Assembly (NCBI GenBank): GCA_965214435.1
Contig: OZ243960.1
Span: 1,054,001 to 1,118,000 of the forward strand
Reading direction: 5' to 3'
DNA from: Rubrobacter_A sp965214435
GTDB lineage: Bacteria; Actinomycetota; Rubrobacteria; Rubrobacterales; Rubrobacteraceae
Length of the DNA: 64,000 nt
Positions 1 through 8,700 of this stretch are shown piece after piece; the stretch's first letter is position 1, and each line of letters starts with the position of its first letter. The translations under genes and the position numbers were made by a program. Below the pieces are notes generated by a model that saw only the letters and a list, made by a program, of their open reading frames with translations, did not search any database and was not told the DNA's origin.

Positions 1-1
1 G

Positions 2-367
2 GCCAAGCTGAACTCGCGGATAGAGCTCAGCCAACGCCGGATCAAAGACCTCCGGGAGAAAACCGACGAGGTCGTAACCTCTCTGGAAGAGCAGATCCGC
101 AAGGCCCGTGAAGCCCGGGACTCCGGGGTAACGGAAGAGCGCCGCAAGATGGAGAAGGCTCGCTCGAGCCTCGGAGACGTCTCGCTGGTACGGGACTTTT
201 TCGACATCCGCGGCGAAGAGCCCAAAGCCCTTCAGGAAGAGGCCGGGGACGAGACCCAGGTCCTCGACGTGGAAGATGTGGACCAGACACAGGTAATGCA
301 GCGCCGGGGTCCGCTCTCCGAGGAAGGCCGCAACGGTGGCGGACAGGGTGGGACCCGTAGGTCGTGA
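2..367 (+). CDS. Coiled-coil protein, C-terminal part (5' end outside window)
   Basis: An open frame runs in from the left edge and stops with TGA at 365-367. The visible 121 residues begin with a strongly charged heptad-like segment rich in K, E and R (about residues 1-55), typical of a coiled coil, followed by an acidic, glutamine- and glycine-rich tail. No enzyme motif is visible and the N-terminus is missing, so the function is unknown. The stop overlaps the GTG of the next gene (GTGA), so the two are probably co-translated. Base composition matches the neighbours. Confidence 0.6.
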   Translation, partial: AKLNSRIELSQRRIKDLREKTDEVVTSLEEQIRKAREARDSGVTEERRKMEKARSSLGDVSLVRDFFDIRGEEPKALQEEAGDETQVLDVEDVDQTQVMQRRGPLSEEGRNGGGQGGTRRS

Positions 368-846
368 GCATCCCGCGGCGCATCGGCCGCCTGGCCCGCG
401 GCTTTGTGTCTAGCCTTCAAGAAGACGAGCGTTTTAAAGACACCATCCAGACGGGCCGGGAGCGCGGAGAGACCGTAAAAAACGCTTTTGGGGCCGCCTG
501 GAGAGGTGCCGCCGAAGAGTGGCGGGCGGCTGAAGAGCGCCGGGCTGCCGAAGAACGCGAGAAACGCGCCGCCGCCGGAGAAGAACAGACTGCTCAGGAA
601 ACCAGGGACCGTACCTGGACATCCTGGCAACCCAGGAAATACCCGCCGAGCGTGATCCACGCTTACGAGCGCCTCGGTCTGAATACCGGCGCTTCCCTGG
701 AAGAGGTAAACCGCAAGCGCCGGGAACTCGTCAAACGCTATCACCCGGACCGCTTTGCCGATCCGGAGAAACGGGCGCGGGCCGAAAAGCTGACCTCCCA
801 GATCAACGCTTCCCACGATACCATCCGGCGTCACCTGCAAAAGTAG
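364..846 (+). CDS. J-domain (DnaJ-like) protein
   Basis: A 160-residue protein with the J domain at its C-terminus instead of its N-terminus. Residues 1-55 are basic and amphipathic, residues 55-75 form an Ala/Glu/Arg-rich helix, and about residues 95-160 carry the J domain with the HPD tripeptide in KRYHPDRF between helices II and III. J domains stimulate Hsp70 (DnaK) ATPase. No zinc-finger or client-binding domain of classical DnaJ is present, so this is a specialised (type III) co-chaperone whose client could be the coiled-coil protein encoded just upstream. The GTG start overlaps the upstream stop by 4 nt, which supports coupled expression. The client is inference. Confidence 0.8.
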   Translation: MSIPRRIGRLARGFVSSLQEDERFKDTIQTGRERGETVKNAFGAAWRGAAEEWRAAEERRAAEEREKRAAAGEEQTAQETRDRTWTSWQPRKYPPSVIHAYERLGLNTGASLEEVNRKRRELVKRYHPDRFADPEKRARAEKLTSQINASHDTIRRHLQK

Positions 847-853
847 CCCGACT

Positions 854-885
854 ACTTACCAGGATCTAACGGATTACTGGTAGGT
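854..885. terminator. Possible bidirectional terminator hairpin
   Basis: Positions 854-862 pair with 877-885 (nine pairs including one G-T wobble) around a 14-nt loop. The hairpin lies between the convergent J-domain gene and the secreted-protein gene and includes the latter's stop codon. No clear T-run follows on either strand, so this is a weak call. Confidence 0.3.
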
Positions 886-1998
886 CACGACCGCCGGGCT
901 CGGGTCTATCGCCAACACCTCTTTCGGCGTCAGCATCGGAGTGTCCTGCCGGTAGAAGACCTTGAAGCCTCCGTACTGGACCGGCTCGTTGCGTATCAGG
1001 AGGTCGTACTTCGAGAGCTTCGCCTCCGGGGTCCCGAAACCGTCGGCGTGGACGGCTATCTCCACGTTCGGCAGCGGTTCGAGCAACTCTTTGTTGGTTA
1101 CGACGCTCGACTCGAACTGGTGGACCAGCAGCATCTTCGAGGGAATATCCTCTTTCTCGACGATCTCCTGGAGCGTCTGGGCGGCGCCCATGATTTCCCC
1201 GGCGTCCACGCTGCCGAGGTTCTGTCCGGGAACCTCTCCGGCTTCGACGGAATACTCGGTGTCGATCGCGAGGTGGACGTAGGGACGCTCCAGAAATGGC
1301 CGCAGTCTCTCTACTTCGTCTGCTATGGCCCCGCGGCCGAGCTGCACGTCGAGCAAGAGTAGCAGGCCGTTCTTTTCGGCGAGCCGGGCGTACTCTTCTA
1401 TGATGTCCGGGGGAGTGTGGAGCAGGTAGGTACCGTCGTCGCCGGGGGTACGCTGGGCGACCGAGGAGATCAACTCTATCGTGGGCTTCGCCGGGAGGTC
1501 GGGATCCAGCTTCGTGTAAACCGCCGCCTGCTCCTTGAGGTCGTCTACCATCGCCTGCGGGTCGTCGTACTCGCCGAGCACGCCCATCTGCGCCGACCAC
1601 GGGTGACCGTAGTACGCTACGAGCCTGTGGTCCAGCAGTGGACCGTCCTCCGTAGCGTCTTCCGCGCCGGAGAGCAGGGTCGAAGGTGCCTGCCGGCCCT
1701 CTTCCGGGGCGGTCGAACCGCCGGTCACACCGCCAGAGGTTTTCTCCGTGGTTTGTTCCGTGGTCTTCTCTCTCCGGGCGGCCCGCTCGACTTCCGGGCT
1801 GGATGCGGCCCCGCTGTCCATGGCCTCGCTGCTGGCGCTGCTAGCGTTGCTGGTTTCGGTCGGGGTGTCGCTTGAGCCGCAAGCGCGGGCGAATATCAGG
1901 ATCAGGAGCAGTACCACGACCAGCAGTACTACGACCGCGCCGATCCTGCGCCGCCGGTACCGCTGCCGCATGCTGCCGGATGGTCTTCTAGAGCCCAC
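874..1998 (-). CDS. Secreted or membrane-anchored protein, unknown function
   Basis: A 374-residue protein. It has a basic N-terminus (residues 1-20), one strong hydrophobic segment (about 20-40) ending in ARACGSS, which could be a signal anchor or a non-canonical lipobox, a Ser/Thr/Glu-rich linker (about 42-115), then a globular domain of about 255 residues. That domain has a regular alternation of helices and strands (for example GLLLLLDVQLGRG and YVHLAIDTEYSV) that suggests a TIM-barrel or glycosidase-like fold on the cell surface. The fold is inference; I do not recognise a named family. The GTG start has no Shine-Dalgarno but a TATAGT box 8 nt upstream. Confidence 0.7.
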   Translation of the reverse strand: MGSRRPSGSMRQRYRRRRIGAVVVLLVVVLLLILIFARACGSSDTPTETSNASSASSEAMDSGAASSPEVERAARREKTTEQTTEKTSGGVTGGSTAPEEGRQAPSTLLSGAEDATEDGPLLDHRLVAYYGHPWSAQMGVLGEYDDPQAMVDDLKEQAAVYTKLDPDLPAKPTIELISSVAQRTPGDDGTYLLHTPPDIIEEYARLAEKNGLLLLLDVQLGRGAIADEVERLRPFLERPYVHLAIDTEYSVEAGEVPGQNLGSVDAGEIMGAAQTLQEIVEKEDIPSKMLLVHQFESSVVTNKELLEPLPNVEIAVHADGFGTPEAKLSKYDLLIRNEPVQYGGFKVFYRQDTPMLTPKEVLAIDPSPAVVTYQ

Positions 1999-2006
1999 AG
2001 CCGCGG

Positions 2007-2012
2007 ACTATA
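2007..2012 (-). promoter_or_regulatory. -10 box TATAGT for the secreted-protein gene, leaderless arrangement
   Basis: On the minus strand TATAGT lies 8 nt upstream of the GTG at 1998, with no Shine-Dalgarno between. Transcription would start at or next to the start codon. Confidence 0.45.
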
Positions 2013-2075
2013 GCTAACGAGCGGGTCCGGCGCCAGCCTCTGTAGTCCGGATCAAGCCCCGGCCCCCGACTCTGG

Positions 2076-2711
2076 CTATCCCTCGACCAACTCTCCGCGG
2101 ACTATCAGGCGGTGCTCGAAGTTCGGGGTTTCGTCGGGGAGGCAACTCTGGAGCGAGATGACGCTCTTGTTCTCTACGGGGTACGTAGCCCAGTAGTCGG
2201 CGGGACGGACGGTCAGGAAGTCATAGACTTTGTAGGTGTATTTCTTACCGGCGGAGTCCTCGACGAATATCTCGTCTCCCCGCCTTAGCTTATCGAGTTC
2301 GTAGAAGACGTACGGGGTCTTTGTTTCCGCAAAGCCGAGGGCGTGACCCACTATAAAAGTGTTCGAGCCCTCCGATGAGGGCGAGCCGGTCTCCCCGAGG
2401 CGGATGATCCCCTCCCGGTCCAAGGCTACCTGGCTGGAGGCCGTCGGTACCGCTACGTCCTCCAGATCCAGCCTCGGCACGGAGAGCCGCAGAGTACCGC
2501 CGTCATCCCCGGCACCCCGCCCGGTCTCCGGTGGCTTTGCCGTCTGCGAGACGTTCTCCCCGAGCAGCGTCGGCGTCTCCCGAGCCTGCCCGGTCGGCGA
2601 CGGCCGGAGATCCACTGAAGCTGTCTCGGCCTGTGGAAAAACCGGGAGCGCCGCGAAGCCCGCCACGGCGAGGGCTATCGCGAGCACCGAGAACGTAAAA
2701 CTCCTGAACAT
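2076..2711 (-). CDS. Sortase (actinobacterial class E/F type)
   Basis: A 211-residue cysteine transpeptidase that would act on the outer face of the membrane. One hydrophobic N-terminal segment (residues 5-25) serves as signal anchor, then a Pro/Thr-rich spacer (30-72), then the sortase barrel. The catalytic triad is visible: His123 in VGHALG, Cys190 in LQSC and Arg201 in HRLIV. Length and architecture fit the single-TM sortases of Gram-positive bacteria that attach proteins to the wall or to housekeeping substrates. No LPxTG-type substrate was seen in the window. It is divergent from the recombinase gene at 2759, sharing a 47-bp intergenic region. The ATG lacks a Shine-Dalgarno but has TATACT 7 nt upstream. 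Confidence 0.9.
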   Translation of the reverse strand: MFRSFTFSVLAIALAVAGFAALPVFPQAETASVDLRPSPTGQARETPTLLGENVSQTAKPPETGRGAGDDGGTLRLSVPRLDLEDVAVPTASSQVALDREGIIRLGETGSPSSEGSNTFIVGHALGFAETKTPYVFYELDKLRRGDEIFVEDSAGKKYTYKVYDFLTVRPADYWATYPVENKSVISLQSCLPDETPNFEHRLIVRGELVEG

Positions 2712-2718
2712 GCATACA

Positions 2719-2751
2719 AGTATAACAGCGCCCGTGGAAGTCGAGTAAAAT
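2719..2751. promoter_or_regulatory. Divergent leaderless promoters of sortase and recombinase
   Basis: Minus strand: TATACT at 2719-2724, then 7 nt, then the sortase ATG (2711). Plus strand: TAAAAT at 2746-2751, then 7 nt, then ATG at 2759. The spacing is identical on both sides and neither start has a Shine-Dalgarno. Both genes probably give leaderless mRNAs. Confidence 0.5.
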
Positions 2752-2758
2752 AATGGGC

Positions 2759-3601
2759 ATGGTCGGTACGGAGGTGTGCGGGTTGGTCCGGGAGTTCGCC
2801 GGGGTCCTGGCCGAGGACCCGGGCACCAGCCCGCGTACGGCGGAGTTCTACGAGGCGGACCTCAAGGAGTTCGCCCGCTTTCTCGCTGGGGAGGAAGTCC
2901 ACGGGGCGGACGACATAACCGCCGGACATGTCATGGGCTTCAGGAACTATCTGCTGGAGTCCCGGCGCAAACGCTTTACCGTTTACCGCAAGGACGCCGC
3001 CGTGCGGCGCTTTCTCGACTGGGTCCGCACCGCGACCGACGCCGGTCTGGACTTTGATCCCATAGAGCCGATGCACCAGCCGCTCGACCAGCAGATAACC
3101 CTCCTCGATGATGAGGAGGCTGCCCAGCTACTCTCCTTTCCGGTAAATAACCGCGACGACGCCCGGGACGCGGCCGTCGTGCATCTGATGCTCGACACCG
3201 GGGTAACGGTCAGTGAGATCCGGGGTCTCTTACGCTCCGACGTCGACCTCTCCATCGCCCAGGTCCACCTCGGCGGTCCCGGTTCACACCTCGCGCCCCG
3301 CACCCGCCGCCTGGCCGAGCCGACGGTTGAGATGCTCCGGCGCTACCTCGACTCCCGCGCCGACGAAACCCCCGAACTCGTCGTCGGCCGGGCCGCCCGT
3401 CCCGTAACCACCTCAAAGAGCCTGCAAAACGCGATCTGGAAGCGCTGCGAGCAGGTCGGGATGTGGCGCGTCTCGCCCATGGTCCTCCGCCACACCTTCG
3501 CCGTCCGCCTCCTCCGGCGCGGCGCATCCCTAAACGACCTTAAAGAAGCCCTCGGCGTCCGCGACACCACGAACATCGGGGTCTACAAGAAGTTTCTCTA
3601 A
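2759..3601 (+). CDS. Tyrosine recombinase fold protein with degraded catalytic residues
   Basis: A 280-residue XerC/D-like protein: an N-terminal SAM-like core-binding domain (about 8-100) and a C-terminal catalytic fold (115-280). The frame is clear, but most active-site residues are changed. The first Arg (TGLRVSEL in Xer) is Thr150 in TGVTVSEI; the beta-hairpin Lys motif is absent; the His of HxxRH is Met241; the His/Trp after LG is Val267. Only Arg244 and Tyr276 remain. It may bind DNA without recombining it, or it may be a diverged relic. No att site, transposase or integron partner is seen. ATG 2759 is preferred over ATG 2753 because it sits 7 nt from a TAAAAT box. Confidence 0.75.
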   Translation: MVGTEVCGLVREFAGVLAEDPGTSPRTAEFYEADLKEFARFLAGEEVHGADDITAGHVMGFRNYLLESRRKRFTVYRKDAAVRRFLDWVRTATDAGLDFDPIEPMHQPLDQQITLLDDEEAAQLLSFPVNNRDDARDAAVVHLMLDTGVTVSEIRGLLRSDVDLSIAQVHLGGPGSHLAPRTRRLAEPTVEMLRRYLDSRADETPELVVGRAARPVTTSKSLQNAIWKRCEQVGMWRVSPMVLRHTFAVRLLRRGASLNDLKEALGVRDTTNIGVYKKFL

Positions 3602-3738
3602 TCCGCTGGAAAGCAGCTTCTTAGAGGCCGCCCAGTTACGGTCGGCGGACTAATATCCCGGAAACCGGGCACTACAAGTTTAGAGCAGGTGTATCCGGGT
3701 ATAGATCGTAATATTACATGCAGGGAAGGGGACCTTTA

Positions 3739-4455
3739 GTGTCTTCCAATCGTTCGGGATCGCAAAGTGCCGGGAGTCGGAGTTCGGACCGGCAAGAGGA
3801 TCATCAGGAACCTCCAGCGGGTCTGCGGGGTGAGCAGGAGGCTGTCGAGGGCGCGGAGAACGGCGCGGGCCTCCTGCTCGACTCGCCGCAGCTCAAGCTG
3901 GAAGGTCTTTCGCTAGAACTCAGAGACGTTCGGGTCGCTCGGGTCGTGGAGATCGGGGAGCTAAAAGTCAACGCCGATAACCTCGACGCCCAGTTGCTCC
4001 TCAAGCTACGCCTCGACGACCTTCTAAAAGCCGTAAACCGCTTTTTCGACACCCTGGACAGCACGGCTTCCCGGGTACAGGAGATCGCCCAGGACAATCC
4101 GGAGATTATAGAAACCCTTGTGCAGAGCGTGAGAGAGGTGGCCGAGGAGGCGCTAACGGATGGTGAAAGCGGGAGTGAGGAGGAATCGGCGGCCGATGCG
4201 GGAGAGCCGACCTCGCGATTGAGCGTCGATGTGTCCGGCGAGATCGTCGAGACCGTTCTGGATGAGTCGGGCCAGGTAGTGGACGAAAGCATAAAGGGCA
4301 ACTTCCAAGACCTACCGGTAGAAGAAGAGTTCTTCGACGACGAGGGCCGACTCGTAAGCCGGCGACGGGATGATTCGGGAACCCTTTTCGAGGGCCAGCT
4401 CGATGAGGAAGGAAACCTCTCGTATGTGGGCCTCGTCCCGGAAGCCAGTGGATGA
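3739..4455 (+). CDS. Hypothetical acidic protein
   Basis: A 238-residue hydrophilic protein of unknown function. After a Ser/Gln/Glu-rich N-terminus (1-45) there is a more hydrophobic, regular segment (about 45-105) rich in Leu, Asp and Val with predicted strands and a helix (LLLKLRLDDLL), then a Glu-rich helix (115-150), and an acidic C-terminal part. No signal peptide or membrane segment. An in-frame ATG exists at 3718, but GTG 3739 has a good Shine-Dalgarno (GGGAAGGGGA, 3723-3732), so I start there. The next gene, 61 nt downstream on the same strand, is also acidic and helical; the two may work together. No family recognised. Confidence 0.65.
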   Translation: MSSNRSGSQSAGSRSSDRQEDHQEPPAGLRGEQEAVEGAENGAGLLLDSPQLKLEGLSLELRDVRVARVVEIGELKVNADNLDAQLLLKLRLDDLLKAVNRFFDTLDSTASRVQEIAQDNPEIIETLVQSVREVAEEALTDGESGSEEESAADAGEPTSRLSVDVSGEIVETVLDESGQVVDESIKGNFQDLPVEEEFFDDEGRLVSRRRDDSGTLFEGQLDEEGNLSYVGLVPEASG

Positions 4456-4516
4456 GCCGGCACAAAACTTCCCGCGGAGTCCTCGGATGCTGTAAACGCC
4501 AAAAGGAGGACCGGCA

Positions 4517-5083
4517 ATGACCGATCAGAACGACCTCGACCGGCAGGTCCAGGAGTCGTACAAACAAATTCAGCAGCAGAACACGGGCGTCGCGCGGGAG
4601 TACGCGGAGAGCTCCATAGAGGCACTCCGCCAGCAGGTAGAAGATACCCGGAACACGCTGGAGCAGCTCACGGGGCAACTCCCCGAAGGAGACCTCCACC
4701 CTTTCCGGATGGTCGTCCAGGAGATGCTGGACGCCTTTACCTGGGTGACCGACGCTCTCGACAACGTCGGGGAAACCATCTCCGGCCTGGACGTTACCCA
4801 GTACATGCAAGATGCCGGGGAAGACGAAGCCTCTGACGAGGAGGCTGGCGAAGCCGAGGAGCCGGCCGAAGCCGAGAGTGAATCCGACACCGAAGACGAA
4901 GATGCCGAAGAGGAGCAGGGCGAAGAAGAGGCCGAGGAATCGGATGATTCTGGGGAAGAAATCCGGGTAACGGACGCCGCCCGGAGCAAAGCCGAGGAGC
5001 TAGGAGTAGACCTCTCCGGCTTAGAGGGCACGGGTCTGAACGGGATCATCACCGTGAGTGACGTTACCGGAAACGGGGGCTAG
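4517..5083 (+). CDS. Phasin-like coiled-coil protein with C-terminal E3-binding-type motif
   Basis: A 188-residue protein in three parts. Residues 1-95 are helical with Gln/Glu heptads and a phasin-like look. Residues 100-148 are an almost pure Glu/Asp/Ala linker. Residues about 150-185 (TDAARSKAEELGVDLSGLEG, then TGLNGIITVSDV) match the peripheral-subunit (E3) binding domain that normally sits inside E2 acyltransferases of 2-oxoacid dehydrogenases: helix, DLS, GTG, xG, I-T-x-x-D-V. No lipoyl or acyltransferase domain is present. A good Shine-Dalgarno (AAAGGAGG, about 4500-4507) precedes the ATG. The E3-binding-domain match is read directly from the sequence; the phasin-like label is inference. 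The motif might recruit a partner to a granule or complex. Confidence 0.7.
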   Translation: MTDQNDLDRQVQESYKQIQQQNTGVAREYAESSIEALRQQVEDTRNTLEQLTGQLPEGDLHPFRMVVQEMLDAFTWVTDALDNVGETISGLDVTQYMQDAGEDEASDEEAGEAEEPAEAESESDTEDEDAEEEQGEEEAEESDDSGEEIRVTDAARSKAEELGVDLSGLEGTGLNGIITVSDVTGNGG

Positions 5084-5171
5084 GCTCCGGGAGACCCTCG
5101 CCTGACGTAATAATTCTTTCTGTAGTAGATCAAATTACCGCCGGGTTTCCTCCAGTGGCGGCCCGACGTTC

Positions 5172-5177
5172 TATAAT
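5172..5177 (+). promoter_or_regulatory. -10 box TATAAT upstream of the 109-residue coiled-coil gene
   Basis: A perfect TATAAT lies 29 nt upstream of the GTG at 5207, with a Shine-Dalgarno (GGGAGG) at 5193-5198. No clear -35 at 16-18 nt. The 123-bp gap before this gene holds nothing else recognisable. Confidence 0.45.
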
Positions 5178-5206
5178 CTCTCAGGACACTCAGGGAGGTA
5201 CGTACC

Positions 5207-5536
5207 GTGGCGGGAGGCAGAAACTTCAAACAGAACTCGGCAAAGCTCTTGTCGGAGCTTCTCTCGGAAAAGAGAATTCGCCAGGGGCTGCAGTATATTC
5301 AGAGTGAGGACTTCAAAGTCCATCGGGATAGCCTGCGTCAGGAAGCCTCCGAGCGCCTGAAGAATATCCGGGAGCGCTACCGGACGAAAACCCGCAGCCC
5401 GGAGGACGCCGCCCGCGAACGCGAGCTGACCCTCCGGCTGGCCGAGGTCGAGGCCGAAACCGCAGAGTCCCGGCTGCGCCTCGCGGAGCTTTTAGAGGAG
5501 GAGGAGAAGCTGCGCAAGGCGCTCGAAGAGCTTTAA
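5207..5536 (+). CDS. Small coiled-coil protein
   Basis: A 109-residue, highly charged, all-helical protein. The N-terminal 45 residues are mixed (KLLSELLSEKRIRQGL); from about residue 45 to the end it is a continuous Arg/Glu/Leu heptad pattern ending in LLEEEEKLRKALEEL, a clear coiled coil that probably oligomerises. No catalytic motif. It starts with GTG preceded by GGGAGG. It follows two other helical acidic genes on the same strand but has its own TATAAT, so it may be transcribed independently. Function unknown. Confidence 0.65.
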   Translation: MAGGRNFKQNSAKLLSELLSEKRIRQGLQYIQSEDFKVHRDSLRQEASERLKNIRERYRTKTRSPEDAARERELTLRLAEVEAETAESRLRLAELLEEEEKLRKALEEL

Positions 5537-5700
5537 GGCCCCGCGGCCAACACGGTGGTCTGTCCGGAGGGAGAAGGGCCCTCGGGGCATAAAAACTATA
5601 TCCACTTGTACAAAGAGATAAGTTTCCACTTGAGCTTTGGTGCCCAGTCGTGTACAAAGTACGTTGCCCTGCTCCATGTTTCTTGTAACCAGGAGGTATC

Positions 5701-8700
5701 TTGATCTTCGCCCCACGAGGACTTTACGACCCTAAATACGAGCACGACGCCTGCGGTCTGGGGTTTGTAGCGAGGGTCGACGGGCGAAAAACCCGGGAGA
5801 CGGTCGAGGAGGGGCTTTTGATCCTCCGGAACCTCGCCCACCGGGGCGCGTCCGGGAGTGATCCGGAGACCGGCGACGGAGCGGGCCTCTTGATGCAAGT
5901 CCCGGACACCTTCCTCCGGGGCGAGTGCGAAGCTCTAGGCATCGAGCTTCCTCCCGCCGGGGCCTACGGCGTTGGCATGCTGTTCTCCGGCGGCGAAGAC
6001 AATGCTTGCGATGAGGTTCTAGAGCGCGTCGCCGCCGAAGAAGGACAGGAACTCTTAGGTTTCCGGGACGTTCCCGTCTCCGCGGAGAGCATCGGGCGTC
6101 TGGCGCGCAATACGATGCCAACCATCCGGCAGTTCTTTATAAAGCGGGGCGAGGGGGGCGAGGACGCGGCGGCTTTCGAGCGGAAGCTGTACGTGATCCG
6201 TCGCAAACTACACAGGACCGTCGACGACTCCGCCCGCTACTACGTCGTGAGCCTCTCGGCCTCGACGGTGGTCTACAAGGGACTTCTGCACGGCGAGCAG
6301 TTGCCGGAATTCTACCCGGACCTCAAGAATGAGTCGGTCGAAACCGCCCTGGCGCTCGTCCACTCACGCTTCTCGACGAACACTCTGGGTAGCTGGGAGC
6401 TGGCCCACCCGTACCGCTACATGGCTCACAACGGCGAGTTCAACACGCTGCAGGGCAACAAGAACTGGATGCGGGCGCGGGAGAGCCGCCTGGAGTCGCC
6501 GCTTTTCGGGGACGATTTGCGGAAGCTCTCGCCGGTTATCACGCCGGGGGGGAGTGACTCGGCGGCGTTCGACAACGCTTTGGAGCTACTGACGCTCGCC
6601 GGGCGGAGCATGCCGCACGCGGTGACGATGATGATCCCGGAAGCCTGGGAGTCCGACGAGCTTATGGACCCCGAGCGCCGGGCATTCTACCAGTATCACA
6701 GCTCTCTCATGGAGCCCTGGGACGGACCGGCGGCCGTAGCCTTTACCGACGGCCGGTCCATAGGGGCGACCCTCGACCGTAACGGTCTGCGGCCGGCGCG
6801 CTACCTGGTGACGCGCGACGGGCGGGTCGTCATGGCTTCGGAGGACGGGGTACTCCCGATCTCCGCGAACGAGGTCGTCGAGCGGTGGCGGCTGCAGCCG
6901 GGGCGCATGATGACCGTGGATACCGAGAAGCACGAGGTCCAGGGCGACGGTGCCGTAAAAGAACTCTTGATAGAGCGCCGGCCCTATAAGGAGTGGGTAG
7001 ATGAAGGTGAGATCCACCTGAATGAACTTCCGGAGCCGGAGGTTGAGTTGCGACCCCACGAGACGACGACGCTCTACGAGCGGCAGAAGGCGTTCGGGTA
7101 CACCCTGGAAGACCTAGACATTATCCTCACGCCGATGGCCGCCGGGGGCAAGGAGCCGGACGGCTCGATGGGCACTGACACGCCGCTTGCGGTACTTTCA
7201 GAGCGTCCGCAGCTACTCTTCAACTACTTCAAGCAGCTCTTCGCGCAGGTCACGAACCCGCCGATAGACCCGCTGCGCGAAGAGTTGGTCATGTCGCTAA
7301 ACATGAGCCTTGGTCCCGAGCAGAACCTCTTTGACGAGACGCCCGAGCACTGCCGCCGGATACTGCTCCAGCAGCCGGTCCTGACCGACGCGGAGCTGCA
7401 GAAGATCCGGATGCTGCGCGCCGCACCCTTTGCGACGGCTACGCTCTCGACGCTGTTCTCGGTGGCGAACGGCGGTAGAGGGCTCGAAAAAGCTTTGAAT
7501 AAGCTCTGTGAGAGCGCCGAGTCGGCCGTGAGGGCGGGATCCACGGTCCTCGTGCTCAGCGACCGGGGCGTTACCGCGGATCAGGCGCCGATGCCGAGCC
7601 TGCTCGCGACCGCAGCCGTCCACCACCACCTCGTGCGAGCGGGTATCCGCACGCAGACCACCCTGGTCGTCGAAACCGCCGAGGCCCGCGAGGTCCATCA
7701 CTTCGCGCTGCTTATAGGGTACGGGGCCACGGCCGTGAACCCTTACCTCGTGTTCGAGACCATAGATTACATGGTCGCGGAAGGGCTACTCGACGGGTGG
7801 AACGGCCACGGCCCCGAGGCCGCGCACAAGAACTACGTGAAAGCCGTCGGCAAGGGACTGTTGAAGATCATCTCCAAGATGGGCATCTCGACGCTGTTCT
7901 CGTACTGCGGAGCCCAGATCTTCGAGGCCGTCGGCGTGGACGAGAAGCTGATCGATCGTGCCTTCACCGGCACGGCCTCGCGCCTTGGAGGCGTCGGGCT
8001 TGCGGAGATCGGCCGGGAAGCCCTCGAACGTCACGCCCGAGCCTTTGCCCACATCGAGGAAGAAGAGTCCGAGCTGGAGGTCGGCGGGGAGTACCAGCTA
8101 CGGGCGCAGGGCGAGTACCACCAGTGGAATACGAATAGCATCGTCCCGCTCCAGCGCGCCGTCAGGACCGAGAGCTTCGAGACCTTTAAGGAGTACACCC
8201 GGCACTTCGACGAGGAGACCGCGCGCCTCTCGACCCTGCGCGGCCTGTTCGACTTCGAGCGGAACCCGATACCGCTCGAAGAGGTCGAGCCGGTGAGCGA
8301 GATCGTCAAGCGTTTTTCTACAGGAGCGATGTCGTTCGGCTCCATATCCAAAGAAGCCCACGAGACGCTGGCTATCGCGATGAACCGTATCGGCGGCAAG
8401 TCGAACACCGGCGAGGGCGGCGAGGACCCGAAGCGCTTTAACCCCGACTCGAACGGCAACCGCCGCCGCAGTGCCATAAAGCAGGTCGCATCGGGACGTT
8501 TCGGGGTTACGACCGAGTACCTGATGAACTCCGATATACTTCAGATCAAGATGGCCCAGGGCTCAAAGCCCGGCGAGGGCGGCCAGCTTCCGGGCCACAA
8601 GGTCTCCGGGGACATAGCGAAGGTCCGCTACTCGACGGAGGGCGTCGGCCTCATATCGCCGCCGCCGCACCACGACATCTACTCCATCGAGGACCTGGCG

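Noticed and set aside
2759..3601. Integrase of a genomic island
   Set aside because: No attachment repeats, excisionase or composition change nearby, and the active site is degraded.
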